This document shows positions 40,172-49,381 of a DNA stretch of 64,000 nt, piece after piece. The DNA is from CAVYPR01 sp963770505 (lineage in GTDB: Bacteria; Actinomycetota; Acidimicrobiia; Acidimicrobiales; RAAP-2), in assembly GCA_963770505.1 (NCBI GenBank), contig CAVYPR010000001.1:558001-622000 (forward strand), given 5' to 3'. Made by a program: the position numbers and the translations under genes. Under the pieces are notes generated by a model. The model saw only the letters and a list, made by a program, of their open reading frames with translations. It ran no database searches and was not told where the DNA came from. Within the stretch, counting starts at the first letter, position 1. Every line of letters begins with the position of its first letter.

Positions 40172-40912
40172 ATGGGACTGCTGGACGGGAAGGTCGCGGT
40201 GATCACGGGAGCCGGCTCGGGCATGGGCAAGGCTTCGGTCGGCGTGTTCATCCGTGAGGGAGCACGCGTCGTGGCCGCCGACATCAGCGGCGCCCAAGAA
40301 GGGGTGGCGGCGCCCTTCGGTGGTGACGTTCTCCCTGTCCACTGCGACGTCACGAACGAAGACGACGTCGAGGCGGCGATGGCGGCGTGCGAAGAGGCGT
40401 TCGGGCGAGTCGACGTGGTGCTCAACGTCGCCGGCATCGCCGACGGCTGCATGATCACCGATCTCACCATGGAGCTCTACGACCGGCTCATGGACGTCGA
40501 CCTGCGCGGCGTGCTGCTGGGAATGAAGCACGGGATTCGATCGATGCTGAAGACGGGGGGCGGATCCATCGTGAACTGGTCGTCCGTCGGTGGCCTGAAC
40601 GGTTCGGCAGGTACGAGCGTCTACGCGGCGGCAAAGCACGGCATCATCGGCGCCACCAAGTCCGCGGCCATCGAGTACGGCTCTCGGGGGATCAGGGCCA
40701 ATGTCATCTGCCCCGGCTTCATCCTCACCGAGATCATGGCCCAGGGGGCCGAGGACTTCATCCCCGACATCGCCCAGAAGGCGGCGCTCAACCGTGCCGG
40801 CGAACCACACGAGGTCGCCGAGGTCGGCGCCTTTCTCGCATCGGACCGCGCCTCGTTCATCACGGGTGCGGTCCTCCCGGTCGACGGGGGCTGGTCGGCG
40901 AAGCTGGCGTGA
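40172..40912 (+). CDS. Short-chain dehydrogenase/reductase
   Basis: A 246-residue classical SDR. Cofactor motif TGAGSGMG (12-19), catalytic S138 and Y151/K155 are clear. The usual catalytic Asn in VNLxG is Asp here (D110 in DVDLRG), a variation seen in some SDRs. AADIS after beta2 points to NAD(H). ATG 40172 has GGAGG at 40161-40165. It lies 55 bp after the P450 and probably oxidises its alcohol product, by inference. Confidence 0.9.
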   Translation: MGLLDGKVAVITGAGSGMGKASVGVFIREGARVVAADISGAQEGVAAPFGGDVLPVHCDVTNEDDVEAAMAACEEAFGRVDVVLNVAGIADGCMITDLTMELYDRLMDVDLRGVLLGMKHGIRSMLKTGGGSIVNWSSVGGLNGSAGTSVYAAAKHGIIGATKSAAIEYGSRGIRANVICPGFILTEIMAQGAEDFIPDIAQKAALNRAGEPHEVAEVGAFLASDRASFITGAVLPVDGGWSAKLA

Positions 40913-41233
40913 ACACAGTGGCGCCAGCCGCCCGGGCGGCGCCCCCGCCGTAGAGGCAGGCCGCAACGGAGCAGGGGTGGCAACGCGCCCGGCGAGTGGC
41001 CATGGCCTACGCTCCGAAGACCGCGGTCCCGGCGCCCGGGGGGCTCCTTGTGTATACTGGGTATACTCCCGCACGTCGAGAGCCCGATCGGAGGACCAGG
41101 TGCCGATGTCACGAGCGTGTGCACGACCGGTCCCGCCAGACCGCCCCGTCGGAGCAGGTGACCCCTCAGCGCCGGCCGGGCGCGGGGATGCGACGACAGG
41201 GGTTGGGCCCGGCGCGAAGGCGAGGACCCGCCG
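40913..41233 (+). promoter_or_regulatory. Intergenic region with tandem GTATAC sites before the ABC genes
   Basis: No gene is supported in these 321 bp. At 41052-41066 the hexamer palindrome GTATAC occurs twice, 9 bp apart, giving a dyad GTATAC-TGG-GTATAC. Each copy is also the core of a TATACT -10-like hexamer (41053-41058 and 41062-41067). This fits a repressor-controlled promoter for the ABC transporter, with a leader of about 160 nt. Confidence 0.5.
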
Positions 41234-42166
41234 GTGAGCGAGTGGGCGGTGGAGACCCACGGGTTGGTGAAGCGCTTCGGTAGCAATACCGCCGTCAACA
41301 ACGTCGACCTCCGCATCCCCCGCGGCTGTGCCTTCGGGTATCTCGGTCCCAACGGCGCCGGCAAGACGACGCTCATCAGGGTCCTGCTGGGACTGACCCG
41401 AGCCGACGCCGGCTCCATGTCACTGCTCGGGTACCCCGTGCCGAAGGAACGTGCCAAGGCACTCGCCCGGGTGGGCGCCATCGTCGACGAGCCGCGCTTC
41501 CACCCGCACCTGAGCGGTCGGGGGAACCTGGAGCAACTGGCCAGCTCACGCGGGTCGGCAGCCTTCAAGCGGATCGTCCCGGCGCTCGAGCGAGTCGGAC
41601 TGAGGCAGCGTGCCGAGGACCGGGTCTCCAAGTATTCGATGGGCATGCGCCAGCGGCTAGGAGTGGCCGCCTGCCTCCTGGCCGATCCCGATCTCCTCAT
41701 ACTCGATGAGCCCATGAACGGCCTCGACCCAGCCGGCATGCACGAGATGCGCGACATGATCTCCTCGCTCAAAGCTGAAGGGCGCACGATCGTCCTGTCG
41801 TCACACCTCCTCGACGAGGTCCAGCGGACGTGTGACTCGGTGGCCATCGTGGACCGCGGGAGCGTGATCCGCCAGGGTCCGATCGCCGAGCTCCTCGCCG
41901 GGACGGCGCTGGTCATCGAAGTCGAGTGCTCGGAGCCCGAAAAGGCCCGGAGCCTCGTTGAGGAGGCGAATCTCCACGCACAGGTCGAGGCCTCCCCGAT
42001 GGGCCTCACGGTCTCTTTGCCCGCCGGTACCGGGCGCGACGTCGTCGCCTACATCAGCTGGCTGCTCGTCGCCGGCCAGATCGCCCTGTACCGGCTGCAG
42101 CCGCGACAAGCGTCTCTCGAAAGCTGGTTCCTCTCGGTCACCAGTCGCCTGGGTGAGTCGACATGA
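41234..42166 (+). CDS. ABC transporter ATP-binding protein
   Basis: A 310-residue ATPase of the DrrA/BcrA-like export type. Walker A is GPNGAGKTT (38-46), the signature is YSMGMRQRL in place of the usual LSGGQ, Walker B is LLILDEP, and the H-loop His is in LSSHLLDEV. A C-terminal domain of about 90 residues follows. GTG 41234 has GAGG at about 41220-41223. Its stop overlaps the permease ATG, so the pair forms one exporter, probably for a lipid, peptide or drug. Confidence 0.94.
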   Translation: MSEWAVETHGLVKRFGSNTAVNNVDLRIPRGCAFGYLGPNGAGKTTLIRVLLGLTRADAGSMSLLGYPVPKERAKALARVGAIVDEPRFHPHLSGRGNLEQLASSRGSAAFKRIVPALERVGLRQRAEDRVSKYSMGMRQRLGVAACLLADPDLLILDEPMNGLDPAGMHEMRDMISSLKAEGRTIVLSSHLLDEVQRTCDSVAIVDRGSVIRQGPIAELLAGTALVIEVECSEPEKARSLVEEANLHAQVEASPMGLTVSLPAGTGRDVVAYISWLLVAGQIALYRLQPRQASLESWFLSVTSRLGEST

Positions 42167-43293
42167 CCGACATCGACGTTCCGGCTGCGGCCCCAGTTGC
42201 CCGAGTAGGGGCACCGTCGGACCATCGGGGATCGTGGATCCCGACGGGCCGCATGATCGCCGCCCGCTGGACGGAACTGCGGAAGCGACGTGGGTTGATG
42301 GCGGTGCTCGCGCTGGTCACCATCGGAATCCCGACCGTCTATCTGGCCATCCGGTTGATCCTCCACGCCGCCGACCCCCACACCTACGGTCCGGCCGGCG
42401 GGTTCAACGTGTACGTCGGCATGGTGGCGGGCGTGCTCTACGTCTTCGGGTTCATCGTGGCCGCCACCCTCGGCGCCACGGCGGGCTCGATCGACTTCAG
42501 CGAGGGGATGTTCCGTCACCATGTGATCACTGGGCGGTCCCGGATGGCGCTCTACCTGGCCCGCATACCGGCCGGCCTCGGCATCATCGTGCCGATGATC
42601 GCGGTCGGCTTCGCCATCGTGTGCGCCGTCTGCGTCTTCGCCGCACCCACCTCGCTTTCCTACGACGGTGTGACGGTGCCGGTCCATCTCTCCGAGCCCG
42701 GGTTGGAGCAGTGGGCGGACGGGCACGCACAGGAGGTCATCACAAACTTCCCGCTGCGGATCACGGGGGGGCCACCGCCGTGCGTTCCCCAAGGTCGGGG
42801 GTTCAAGAGCCCAACAGGGTCGACACCGCCGCACTGCAGTCCGGCCCAGGTGCGGGCGCTCGTTGCGCAGATCGTCAGGCAGGACTACCCGGACTACGCC
42901 CGGACCTTCCTCTACCCCTCGAACTCGCTCATGGTGAAGACGGGTCTGTGGATCGAGCTGGAGGCGGTCATCGGGTTCCTGGTGGCCCTCGGGCTCGCTT
43001 CGCTCATCGGCCAACGGACGGTGGCCGTGATCCTGATGATCATCCTCGAGATCATCGTCACGCCGATCGCGGCTCGTGCCCGACTGCCACACATGGTGAA
43101 CCTCCAGCGGTCGATCGTCGGCATTGCCACCGCACATCTCGAACCGGGCGGGCTCACAAAGGCGTTCGGAGGGGGCGGTCCGATGGATCATTTCCTCTCT
43201 GAGTCCACGACCTGGGCCGTCTGCGTCATCGTGGCGTGGATCGTCGTGTGGACCGCACTCGGCGCCTGGCGGATGATGACGCGCGACGCCTGA
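42163..43293 (+). CDS. ABC transporter permease
   Basis: A 376-residue integral membrane protein with about six hydrophobic segments: one near 44-63, two at about 85-110 and 130-165, then a long extracytoplasmic loop (about 170-260) and three near the C-terminus. Basic residues precede the first helix (ELRKRRG), as in ABC-2 permeases. The large loop contains two cysteines (in PPPCVPQG and PPHCSPAQ) that may form a disulfide. ATG 42163 overlaps the ATPase stop (ATGA). Confidence 0.88.
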   Translation: MTDIDVPAAAPVARVGAPSDHRGSWIPTGRMIAARWTELRKRRGLMAVLALVTIGIPTVYLAIRLILHAADPHTYGPAGGFNVYVGMVAGVLYVFGFIVAATLGATAGSIDFSEGMFRHHVITGRSRMALYLARIPAGLGIIVPMIAVGFAIVCAVCVFAAPTSLSYDGVTVPVHLSEPGLEQWADGHAQEVITNFPLRITGGPPPCVPQGRGFKSPTGSTPPHCSPAQVRALVAQIVRQDYPDYARTFLYPSNSLMVKTGLWIELEAVIGFLVALGLASLIGQRTVAVILMIILEIIVTPIAARARLPHMVNLQRSIVGIATAHLEPGGLTKAFGGGGPMDHFLSESTTWAVCVIVAWIVVWTALGAWRMMTRDA

Positions 43294-43480
43294 CACCGGG
43301 CCGTGGACAACGGCACCGCACCCAAGTGTGGGCCACTGCCGACCCCGTCCGCATCGGCCTCTGCCAGGTGCCTCCCGCCGCGGGAGGTGCACACGCAGGT
43401 CCCGCCGAGCGCCCGCGCTGCGCTGGGAGCGCCACGGACACTGCCCGGGTGGCCGCGGCGGTGGGCCCTAGAATCGCTCG

Positions 43481-44255
43481 GTGGACCGTGAGCCCGAGGA
43501 CATCGATGCGCACGGCCGCGGCCCTCGTGAGGCGAGCGCCGCTCGGCGGCAGGGCCGGCCGACGCCGAGCCCGGGGTCGCAGAGCAAGTCTTCGAGCCGC
43601 CGGCCCACCCCCGCCTCGTCATCGAGGTCGGGCACCCCGCCGGGGAAGAGGGGCGGGTCGTCGCGAGCGCCCGGTTCGTCGGGAGGTGGCGACCGCGGGG
43701 CACCAGGGGAGCGCAGGTCCGGCGCGCCGAGCGGGGCGCCACGCGCACGCCGCACACTTCGGCCCGACGGCCCCGGCCGGCCGGGACAGAGCCGGGGGAA
43801 CCGGCCGGCTCCACGCCGATCCGGGGACTCGCGCGATCGCGACGGTCGGGAGGCGGGGGGGCCCCGACCCAGGCGGACAGGTGCGGACACCGGGAGGGGG
43901 CGTGACCGCAGGGATCCCTCGGGCACGGCCCGGGGCCGTTCTGATCGGGCCGGGCGGGAGGCGGGCCGGTCGGACGACGATCGCCGCCGACCGCATGAGA
44001 GGTCGTGGGAGGCGCCCAAAAGGCGGGAGCAGGCCCCCCTCCCACCTGCAGCCCGCAAGTGGGGTGGCGTGGCACGTCGGGGCGCCCACGAGGTGCGTCG
44101 AACCGACGAGTCCCACCGGACAGGTGCCCGGGTCGACCGGGTCAGGACGCCGCCAGACCCGGCCGCAGAGACGGTGGAGTGGGTGCGCGACGAGCTCCGC
44201 GATCCCCACGCGGTCCCAGGGGAGGGGATCGAGCCGCGACCGGAGACCGCGGCGC
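43481..44255 (+). CDS. Arg/Gly/Ser/Pro-rich disordered region, probable N-terminus of the TPR protein in a shifted frame
   Basis: From GTG 43481 a frame of about 258 codons reads a highly basic low-complexity sequence and ends with a more ordered stretch (AAETVEWVRDELRDPHAVPG). GC3 is high in this frame up to about 44250 and then collapses, while the next frame (+1) becomes clearly coding. No stop separates them; this frame stays open as a non-coding shadow. TAGAAT (43469-43474) lies 6 nt before the GTG, a leaderless signature that marks this as the true gene start. I read it as the N-terminal half of the following gene, separated by a frameshift. Confidence 0.5.
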
Positions 44256-45005
44256 GTGCCCTTCGAGCCGAAGCCCCTCCCGCCCGAGCTGGCGGCGGAG
44301 ATCCGCCGGGCGGCCGATGTGGCGACGGCCAAGCACCGGGAGGTCCTGGTCACGAAGATGACCGACGCCGTCGCCGCCTACGACCGGGGCCGCTACCAGG
44401 AGGCGGCGCGTCTGGGCAAGCAGGTGGCCGACGAGACGCCCTCGGTCGCGGCGGTGCGGCAGTTGGCCGGCCTGGCCGCCTACCGCGCCGGGCGCTGGCG
44501 CGAGGCGGTCCGGCAGCTCAACGCCTACGGCCTGCTCACCGACGACATCGAGCACGTCCCGGCCCTCATGGACTGCCATCGCGCCCTCGGGCAGCGCCGC
44601 AAGGTGGCCGACCTGTGGGCCGATCTCCGACAGCGCTCACCAGAGCCCGACGTGCTGGCCGAGGCCCGCATGGTGGCGGCCGGGATGCTCGCCGATCGCG
44701 GCGACCTCGACGGGGCGATCTCCCTCCTGGCCTCGGGGGGCGCCGGCCGCTCTCTGCGGAACCCCTCCACCCGCCACCTGCGGCAGTGGTACGCGCTGGC
44801 CGACCTCTACGAGCGGGCCGGCGACCTGCCCCGTGCCCGCGAGCTCTTCATGCGGGTGTCCCGGGCCGATCCCGACGCCTACGACGTCTCGGAGCGGGTG
44901 GCCGCCCTGGGGCCGAGCGCCGGTCGCGGCCGGCCCCGGCGGCCCCGGCCACGCTCGCCGAAGCCCACCGATGGGCCCACCGATGGTCCCACCGCCAGCC
45001 GTTAG
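44256..45005 (+). CDS. TPR-repeat protein
   Basis: A 249-residue helical repeat protein if started at GTG 44256 (GGAG at 44242-44245). Helix pairs such as AAYDRGRYQEAARLGKQVAD, RAGRWREAVRQL, DRGDLDGAISLL and RAGDLPRARELFMRV are tetratricopeptide-like, suited for protein-protein contacts. The C-terminus is a basic, Pro-rich tail. I recall related acidimicrobial proteins having a long disordered basic N-terminus, which here is found in the preceding frame. It is followed 9 bp later by the aldolase gene. Confidence 0.75.
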   Translation: MPFEPKPLPPELAAEIRRAADVATAKHREVLVTKMTDAVAAYDRGRYQEAARLGKQVADETPSVAAVRQLAGLAAYRAGRWREAVRQLNAYGLLTDDIEHVPALMDCHRALGQRRKVADLWADLRQRSPEPDVLAEARMVAAGMLADRGDLDGAISLLASGGAGRSLRNPSTRHLRQWYALADLYERAGDLPRARELFMRVSRADPDAYDVSERVAALGPSAGRGRPRRPRPRSPKPTDGPTDGPTASR

Positions 45006-45014
45006 GCTCTGCCC

Positions 45015-46070
45015 ATGGCCATCGACTTCCAGCAGCTGCTCGGCGACGAAGCCGAATCCCTCCTCGGCCACGCCGCCAAGGCGTTCCCCTCCGACTGGCT
45101 CGTCCTGCCCGGGCCCGACTTCATCGACCGGGTCTTTCGCGACTCCGACCGCCCGCCGGCGGTCCTGCGCAACCTGGGCACCCTCTACCAGCACGGGAGG
45201 CTGGGCGGCACCGGCTACCTGTCGATCCTGCCGGTGGACCAGGGGATCGAGCACTCCGCCGCGGCGAGCTTCGCCAAGAACCCCCTCTACTTCGACCCGG
45301 CGAACCTCTGCGAGCTGGCCCTGGCCGGAGAGTGCAGCGCCATCGCCACCACGCTGGGGGGGCTGGGTGCCGTGTCGCGGCGCTACGTGCACCGCATTCC
45401 GTTCATCGTGAAGCTGAACCACAACGACTTCCTCCACTATCCCAACACCTACGACCAAGTGCCCTTCGCCTCGGTGGAGCAGGCCGAGGACCTCGGGGCG
45501 GTGGGGGTGGGTGCCACCATCTACTTCGGGTCCGAGCAGTCGGACCGCCAGCTGCACGAGGTGTCCGAGGCCTTCGCCGAGGCCCACCGGCGGGGGCTGT
45601 TCACCGTGCTGTGGTGCTACCTGCGCAACCCGGCCTTCAAGACCGCCGAGGCCGACTACCACGTCTCAGCCGACCTGACCGGCCAGGCCAACCACATGGG
45701 CGTGACCATCGAGGCGGACATCATCAAGCAGAAGCAGCCGGAGAACAACGGCGGGTACAACGCCCTCAAGTTCGGCAAGACCGACCCCCTCGTCTACGAC
45801 CAGCTGACCACCGACCACCCCATCGACCTCACCCGTTGGCAGGTGGTCAACTGCTATGCCGGGCGCATCGGCCTCATCAACTCCGGCGGTGAGTCGTCGG
45901 GGGCCGGCGACATGGCGCAGGCGGTGCGGACGGCCGTCATCAACAAGCGGGCCGGGGGACAGGGGCTCATCGTCGGGCGGAAGTCCTTTCAACGACCGAT
46001 GGACGAAGGTGCGGCCCTCATCCACGCCGTCCAGGACGTCTTCTTGGACCCCGAGGTCACGATCGCCTGA
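45015..46070 (+). CDS. fbaB: Class I fructose-bisphosphate aldolase (DhnA/FbaB type)
   Basis: A 351-residue class I aldolase of the archaeal/FbaB kind, which cleaves or forms fructose 1,6-bisphosphate through a lysine Schiff base. Typical segments are LPVDQGIEHS, VKLNHND, GATIYFGSE, EADIIKQKQPENNGG and the phosphate-binding region GLINSGGESSG. The ATG follows TAGGCT (45003-45008) by 6 nt with no Shine-Dalgarno, suggesting a leaderless transcript starting inside the end of the TPR gene region. It may serve gluconeogenesis, fitting the 2-oxoacid:ferredoxin oxidoreductase downstream. Confidence 0.95.
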   Translation: MAIDFQQLLGDEAESLLGHAAKAFPSDWLVLPGPDFIDRVFRDSDRPPAVLRNLGTLYQHGRLGGTGYLSILPVDQGIEHSAAASFAKNPLYFDPANLCELALAGECSAIATTLGGLGAVSRRYVHRIPFIVKLNHNDFLHYPNTYDQVPFASVEQAEDLGAVGVGATIYFGSEQSDRQLHEVSEAFAEAHRRGLFTVLWCYLRNPAFKTAEADYHVSADLTGQANHMGVTIEADIIKQKQPENNGGYNALKFGKTDPLVYDQLTTDHPIDLTRWQVVNCYAGRIGLINSGGESSGAGDMAQAVRTAVINKRAGGQGLIVGRKSFQRPMDEGAALIHAVQDVFLDPEVTIA

Positions 46071-46237
46071 AGGGACCAGCGGGCCTTCGGCCCCGTCGGC
46101 CCAGCGCCCGACGCTGAGCCGGTCGAGGGGTGCCCAGGCGGTATGCTCCGTGAGGGGAACGTGAAATTGGCCGAATTCGGGCCTTTGGCCGGCGCGCCTC
46201 GGGGCCCGGCGGTGACAGAGAGACGAGGAACGACGCA

Positions 46238-48112
46238 GTGACCACCCGGTCCCATCATCCGCCGGAGCAGCTCGATCGGGTCGTCATCCGCTTTGCAGGG
46301 GACTCCGGTGACGGCATGCAGCTGACCGGGGACCGCTTCACCACCTCCAGCGCGCTGCTGGGCAACGACATGTCGACGTTCCCGGACTTCCCGGCGGAGA
46401 TCCGTGCCCCGGCCGGCACGCTGGCCGGTGTCTCGGCGTTCCAGGTGCACATCTCGGACCACGACATCCTCACCCCCGGCGACGCCCCGAACGTGCTGGT
46501 GGCCATGAACCCGGCCGCCCTGCGGGCCAACATCGACGTGCTGCCCAAGGGGGCCATCCTCCTGGTCAACGTGGACGCCTTCGAAGAGCGCAACCTGGCC
46601 AAGGCTGGCTACGAGAAGAATCCGCTCACCGACGGGTCCCTGGGCGTGTTCAACGTCTACGAGGTGCCGATGACCTCCATTACCCAGGAGGTCTGCAAGG
46701 AGGCTGGCGTCAAGCCCCGGGACGCCGAGCGCTCCAAGAACTTCTTCGCCCTCGGCCTGGTGAGCTGGCTGTACACCCGCCCGACGACCCCGACCCTCGA
46801 GTGGATCGCCAAGCGCTTCGCCGACCGGCCGGCGGTGGCCGAGGCCAACACCAGGGCGTTCCGGGCCGGCTACGACTTCGGCGAGACGGCGGAGCTCTTC
46901 GAGTCGAACTACGAGGTGCGCCCCGCCACGTTCGAGAAGGGTGAGTACGTCCAGGTCACCGGCAACCAGGCCCTCGCCTGGGGACTGATCGCCGCCGCCC
47001 GGCTGGCCAGCCTTCCCCTGTTTTTGGGGAGCTACCCGATCACCCCGGCATCCGACATCCTCCACGAGCTCTCCCGGCGAAAGGAGTTCGGCGTCCGGAC
47101 CTTCCAGGCCGAGGACGAGATCGCCGGCGTCGGCGCGGCCCTGGGCGCCGCCTTCGGCGGCTCCCTCGGGGTGACCACCACCAGCGGCCCGGGACTCGAC
47201 CTCAAGTCCGAGACCATCGGCCTCGCCATCAACCTCGAGCTGCCCCTGGTCGTCGTGGACGTGCAGCGGGGCGGCCCGTCGACCGGCCTCCCCACCAAGA
47301 CCGAGCAGGCCGACCTGCTCCACGCCATCTACGGGCGCCACGGGGAGGCTCCGTTGCCGGTGCTGGCGGCCCGGACGCCCTCCCACTGCTTCGAGGTGGC
47401 GATCGAGGCGGTCCGCATCGCCGTCAAGTACCGCACGCCGGTGATCCTGCTCTCCGACGGTTACCTGGCCAACGGAGCCGAACCCTGGCGGCTGCCCGAC
47501 CTCGAGGGGCTCACCCCGATCGACCCCGGCTTCGCCAGCCAGGCCAACCACACGGCCGAGGACGGCTCGGAGACCTTCTGGCCCTATCTCCGGGACCCAG
47601 AGACCCTGGCCCGGCCCTGGGCCCCGCCAGGCGTGCCCGGCCTAGAGCACCGCATCGGCGGCCTCGAGAAGGCGGACGGTTCGGGGAACGTCTCCTACGA
47701 CCCGGTCAACCACGAGCGGATGATCCGCCTCCGCCAGGCCAAGATCGACGGGATTGCCCGGGAGTTCGGCCCGCTCGAGGTCGACGACGAGACGGGCGAC
47801 GCCGAGGTTCTCGTGCTCGGCTGGGGCTCGACCTTCGGGGCCATCGCCGCCGGCGTGCGCCGGGTCCGGGCCCGTGGGCTCAAGGCCGCGCACGCCCACC
47901 TGGTGCACGTGCACCCGTTCCCGACCAACCTGGGCGAGGTGCTGGCCCGCTACCGGGCGGTCCTGGTTCCCGAGAACAACCTCGGCCAGCTCAGCCGGCT
48001 CGTCCGGGCGGAGTTCCTGGTCGACGCCCACTCCCTCACCAAGGTGCAGGGGGTGCCGTTCCGGGCGGCGGAGATCGAGGCTGCCCTCGTGAGCCTGCTG
48101 GAGGAGACATGA
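46238..48112 (+). CDS. korA: 2-oxoacid:ferredoxin oxidoreductase subunit alpha
   Basis: A 624-residue fused gamma-alpha subunit. Residues 1-200 form the gamma domain (RFAGDSGDGMQLTGDRFTT), and residues 215-620 the alpha domain with the YPITPASDILHELS motif, TTTSGPGLDLKSE and a C-terminal VLGWGSTFG. With KorB it oxidises 2-oxoglutarate (or another 2-oxoacid) to the acyl-CoA with reduced ferredoxin; in Actinobacteria this enzyme can replace or support the oxoglutarate dehydrogenase complex. GTG 46238 has GAGGA about 8 nt upstream. It overlaps korB by ATGA. Confidence 0.95.
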   Translation: MTTRSHHPPEQLDRVVIRFAGDSGDGMQLTGDRFTTSSALLGNDMSTFPDFPAEIRAPAGTLAGVSAFQVHISDHDILTPGDAPNVLVAMNPAALRANIDVLPKGAILLVNVDAFEERNLAKAGYEKNPLTDGSLGVFNVYEVPMTSITQEVCKEAGVKPRDAERSKNFFALGLVSWLYTRPTTPTLEWIAKRFADRPAVAEANTRAFRAGYDFGETAELFESNYEVRPATFEKGEYVQVTGNQALAWGLIAAARLASLPLFLGSYPITPASDILHELSRRKEFGVRTFQAEDEIAGVGAALGAAFGGSLGVTTTSGPGLDLKSETIGLAINLELPLVVVDVQRGGPSTGLPTKTEQADLLHAIYGRHGEAPLPVLAARTPSHCFEVAIEAVRIAVKYRTPVILLSDGYLANGAEPWRLPDLEGLTPIDPGFASQANHTAEDGSETFWPYLRDPETLARPWAPPGVPGLEHRIGGLEKADGSGNVSYDPVNHERMIRLRQAKIDGIAREFGPLEVDDETGDAEVLVLGWGSTFGAIAAGVRRVRARGLKAAHAHLVHVHPFPTNLGEVLARYRAVLVPENNLGQLSRLVRAEFLVDAHSLTKVQGVPFRAAEIEAALVSLLEET

Positions 48113-49128
48113 CCACCGCCGTGCCGGCCACCACCCGCAAGGACTGGACCAGCGACCAGGAGGTCCGCTGGTGCCCGGGCTGCGGGGACTACTCGATCCT
48201 CGCCGCCGTCCAGATGCTCCTGCCCGACCTCGGGGTGCGCCGGGAGAACACCGTCTTTCTGTCGGGGATCGGCTGCGCGGCGCGCTTCCCGTACTACATG
48301 TCCACGTACGGCATGCACTCGATCCACGGGCGGGCGCCGGCCATCGCCACCGGGCTGGCCACCACCCGGCCCGACCTCGACGTCTGGGTGGTGACCGGGG
48401 ACGGGGACGCCCTGTCCATCGGCGGGAACCACCTCATCCACGCCCTCCGGCGGAATGTCCGCATGACCATCCTCATGTTCAACAACCAGATCTACGGGCT
48501 GACCAAGGGTCAGTACTCGCCGACGTCGGAGGTGTCCAAGGTCACCAAGTCGACCCCGTTCGGCTCGGTCGACACCCCCTTCAACCCGGTCAGCCTGGCC
48601 CTAGGGGCGGAGGCCACCTTCGTGGCCCGCACCCACGACATGGACCGCGCCCACATGCAGGAGACCTTCCGGCGGGCCCACCAGCACGCCGGGGCCGCCT
48701 TCGTCGAGGTCTACCAGAACTGCAACGTCTTCAACGACGGCGCCTTCGAGAAGATCACGGCCAAGGACGCCCGGCCCTCGATGCTCATCCCCCTGGTCCA
48801 CGGAGAGCCGATCCGCTTCGGGGCCGACGGCGAGCGCGGGGTCGTGCAGCGGCCCGACGGGCGCCTGGAGATCGTCGACGTCGACCAGGTGGGGGAGGAG
48901 GCCCTCCTCGTCCACGACGAGGCCCGTGAGGACCCCGGGCTGGCCTTTGCCCTCTCCCGCCTCTCCCACGGCCCCTACGAGCCGACCCCCATCGGGGTCT
49001 TCCGCGCCGTCCAGCGCGCCGAGTACGGGAGCGAGATGGCCCGCCAGATCACCGACGCCCAGGAGCGTCGCGGCGTCGGCGACCTTGCCGCCCTCCTGCG
49101 CTCGGGCTCGAGTTGGACGGTGGAGTAG
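48109..49128 (+). CDS. korB: 2-oxoacid:ferredoxin oxidoreductase subunit beta
   Basis: A 339-residue thiamine-diphosphate-binding subunit. It has the WCPGCGDYSIL cluster-binding motif, GIGCAARFPYY, the ThDP/Mg motif GDGDALSIGGNH and NNQIYGLTKGQYSPTS. Only the first CxxC and later cysteines needed for one 4Fe-4S cluster are present, typical for the two-subunit enzymes. Coupled to korA by ATGA. Exact substrate preference (2-oxoglutarate versus pyruvate) is inferred from family resemblance. Confidence 0.95.
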   Translation: MTTAVPATTRKDWTSDQEVRWCPGCGDYSILAAVQMLLPDLGVRRENTVFLSGIGCAARFPYYMSTYGMHSIHGRAPAIATGLATTRPDLDVWVVTGDGDALSIGGNHLIHALRRNVRMTILMFNNQIYGLTKGQYSPTSEVSKVTKSTPFGSVDTPFNPVSLALGAEATFVARTHDMDRAHMQETFRRAHQHAGAAFVEVYQNCNVFNDGAFEKITAKDARPSMLIPLVHGEPIRFGADGERGVVQRPDGRLEIVDVDQVGEEALLVHDEAREDPGLAFALSRLSHGPYEPTPIGVFRAVQRAEYGSEMARQITDAQERRGVGDLAALLRSGSSWTVE

Positions 49129-49222
49129 TACCTCTCCAGCCAGGGTGCGCGGACGCGCCGCCCGAGGCGTTCGGCGCTCTCGGAGACGGACCTCTTTTGG
49201 CGCTGGAGGGTATCGGCACCCC

Positions 49223-49240
49223 CGAACGGGGCCCCGTTCG
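49223..49240. repeat. 18-bp perfect palindrome
   Basis: CGAACGGGGCCCCGTTCG between korB and the secreted repeat protein gene. It has no T-tract, so it could be an operator or a weak terminator; chance occurrence is not excluded. Confidence 0.45.
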
Positions 49241-49381
49241 AAGATCGGCGCTCCCCACGGCGGATCCTTGAGCAGAGGTCTCCGCTCACTTCTGCCATCA
49301 CCGGGCGAGACCACCGGCCATGGACGCGGTGGAGGTGAGGTGGTTGAATCGCCACAAGGGACGTCGACGGGAGGTTGCTCC

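Noticed and set aside
41106..41237. A 43-codon frame before the ABC ATPase
   Set aside because: No ribosome-binding site, biased Arg/Pro composition, and it overlaps the ATPase start.
46081..46093. GGGCC-TTC-GGCCC hairpin after the aldolase gene as a terminator
   Set aside because: Short stem, no T-tract; it could equally be chance in GC-rich sequence.
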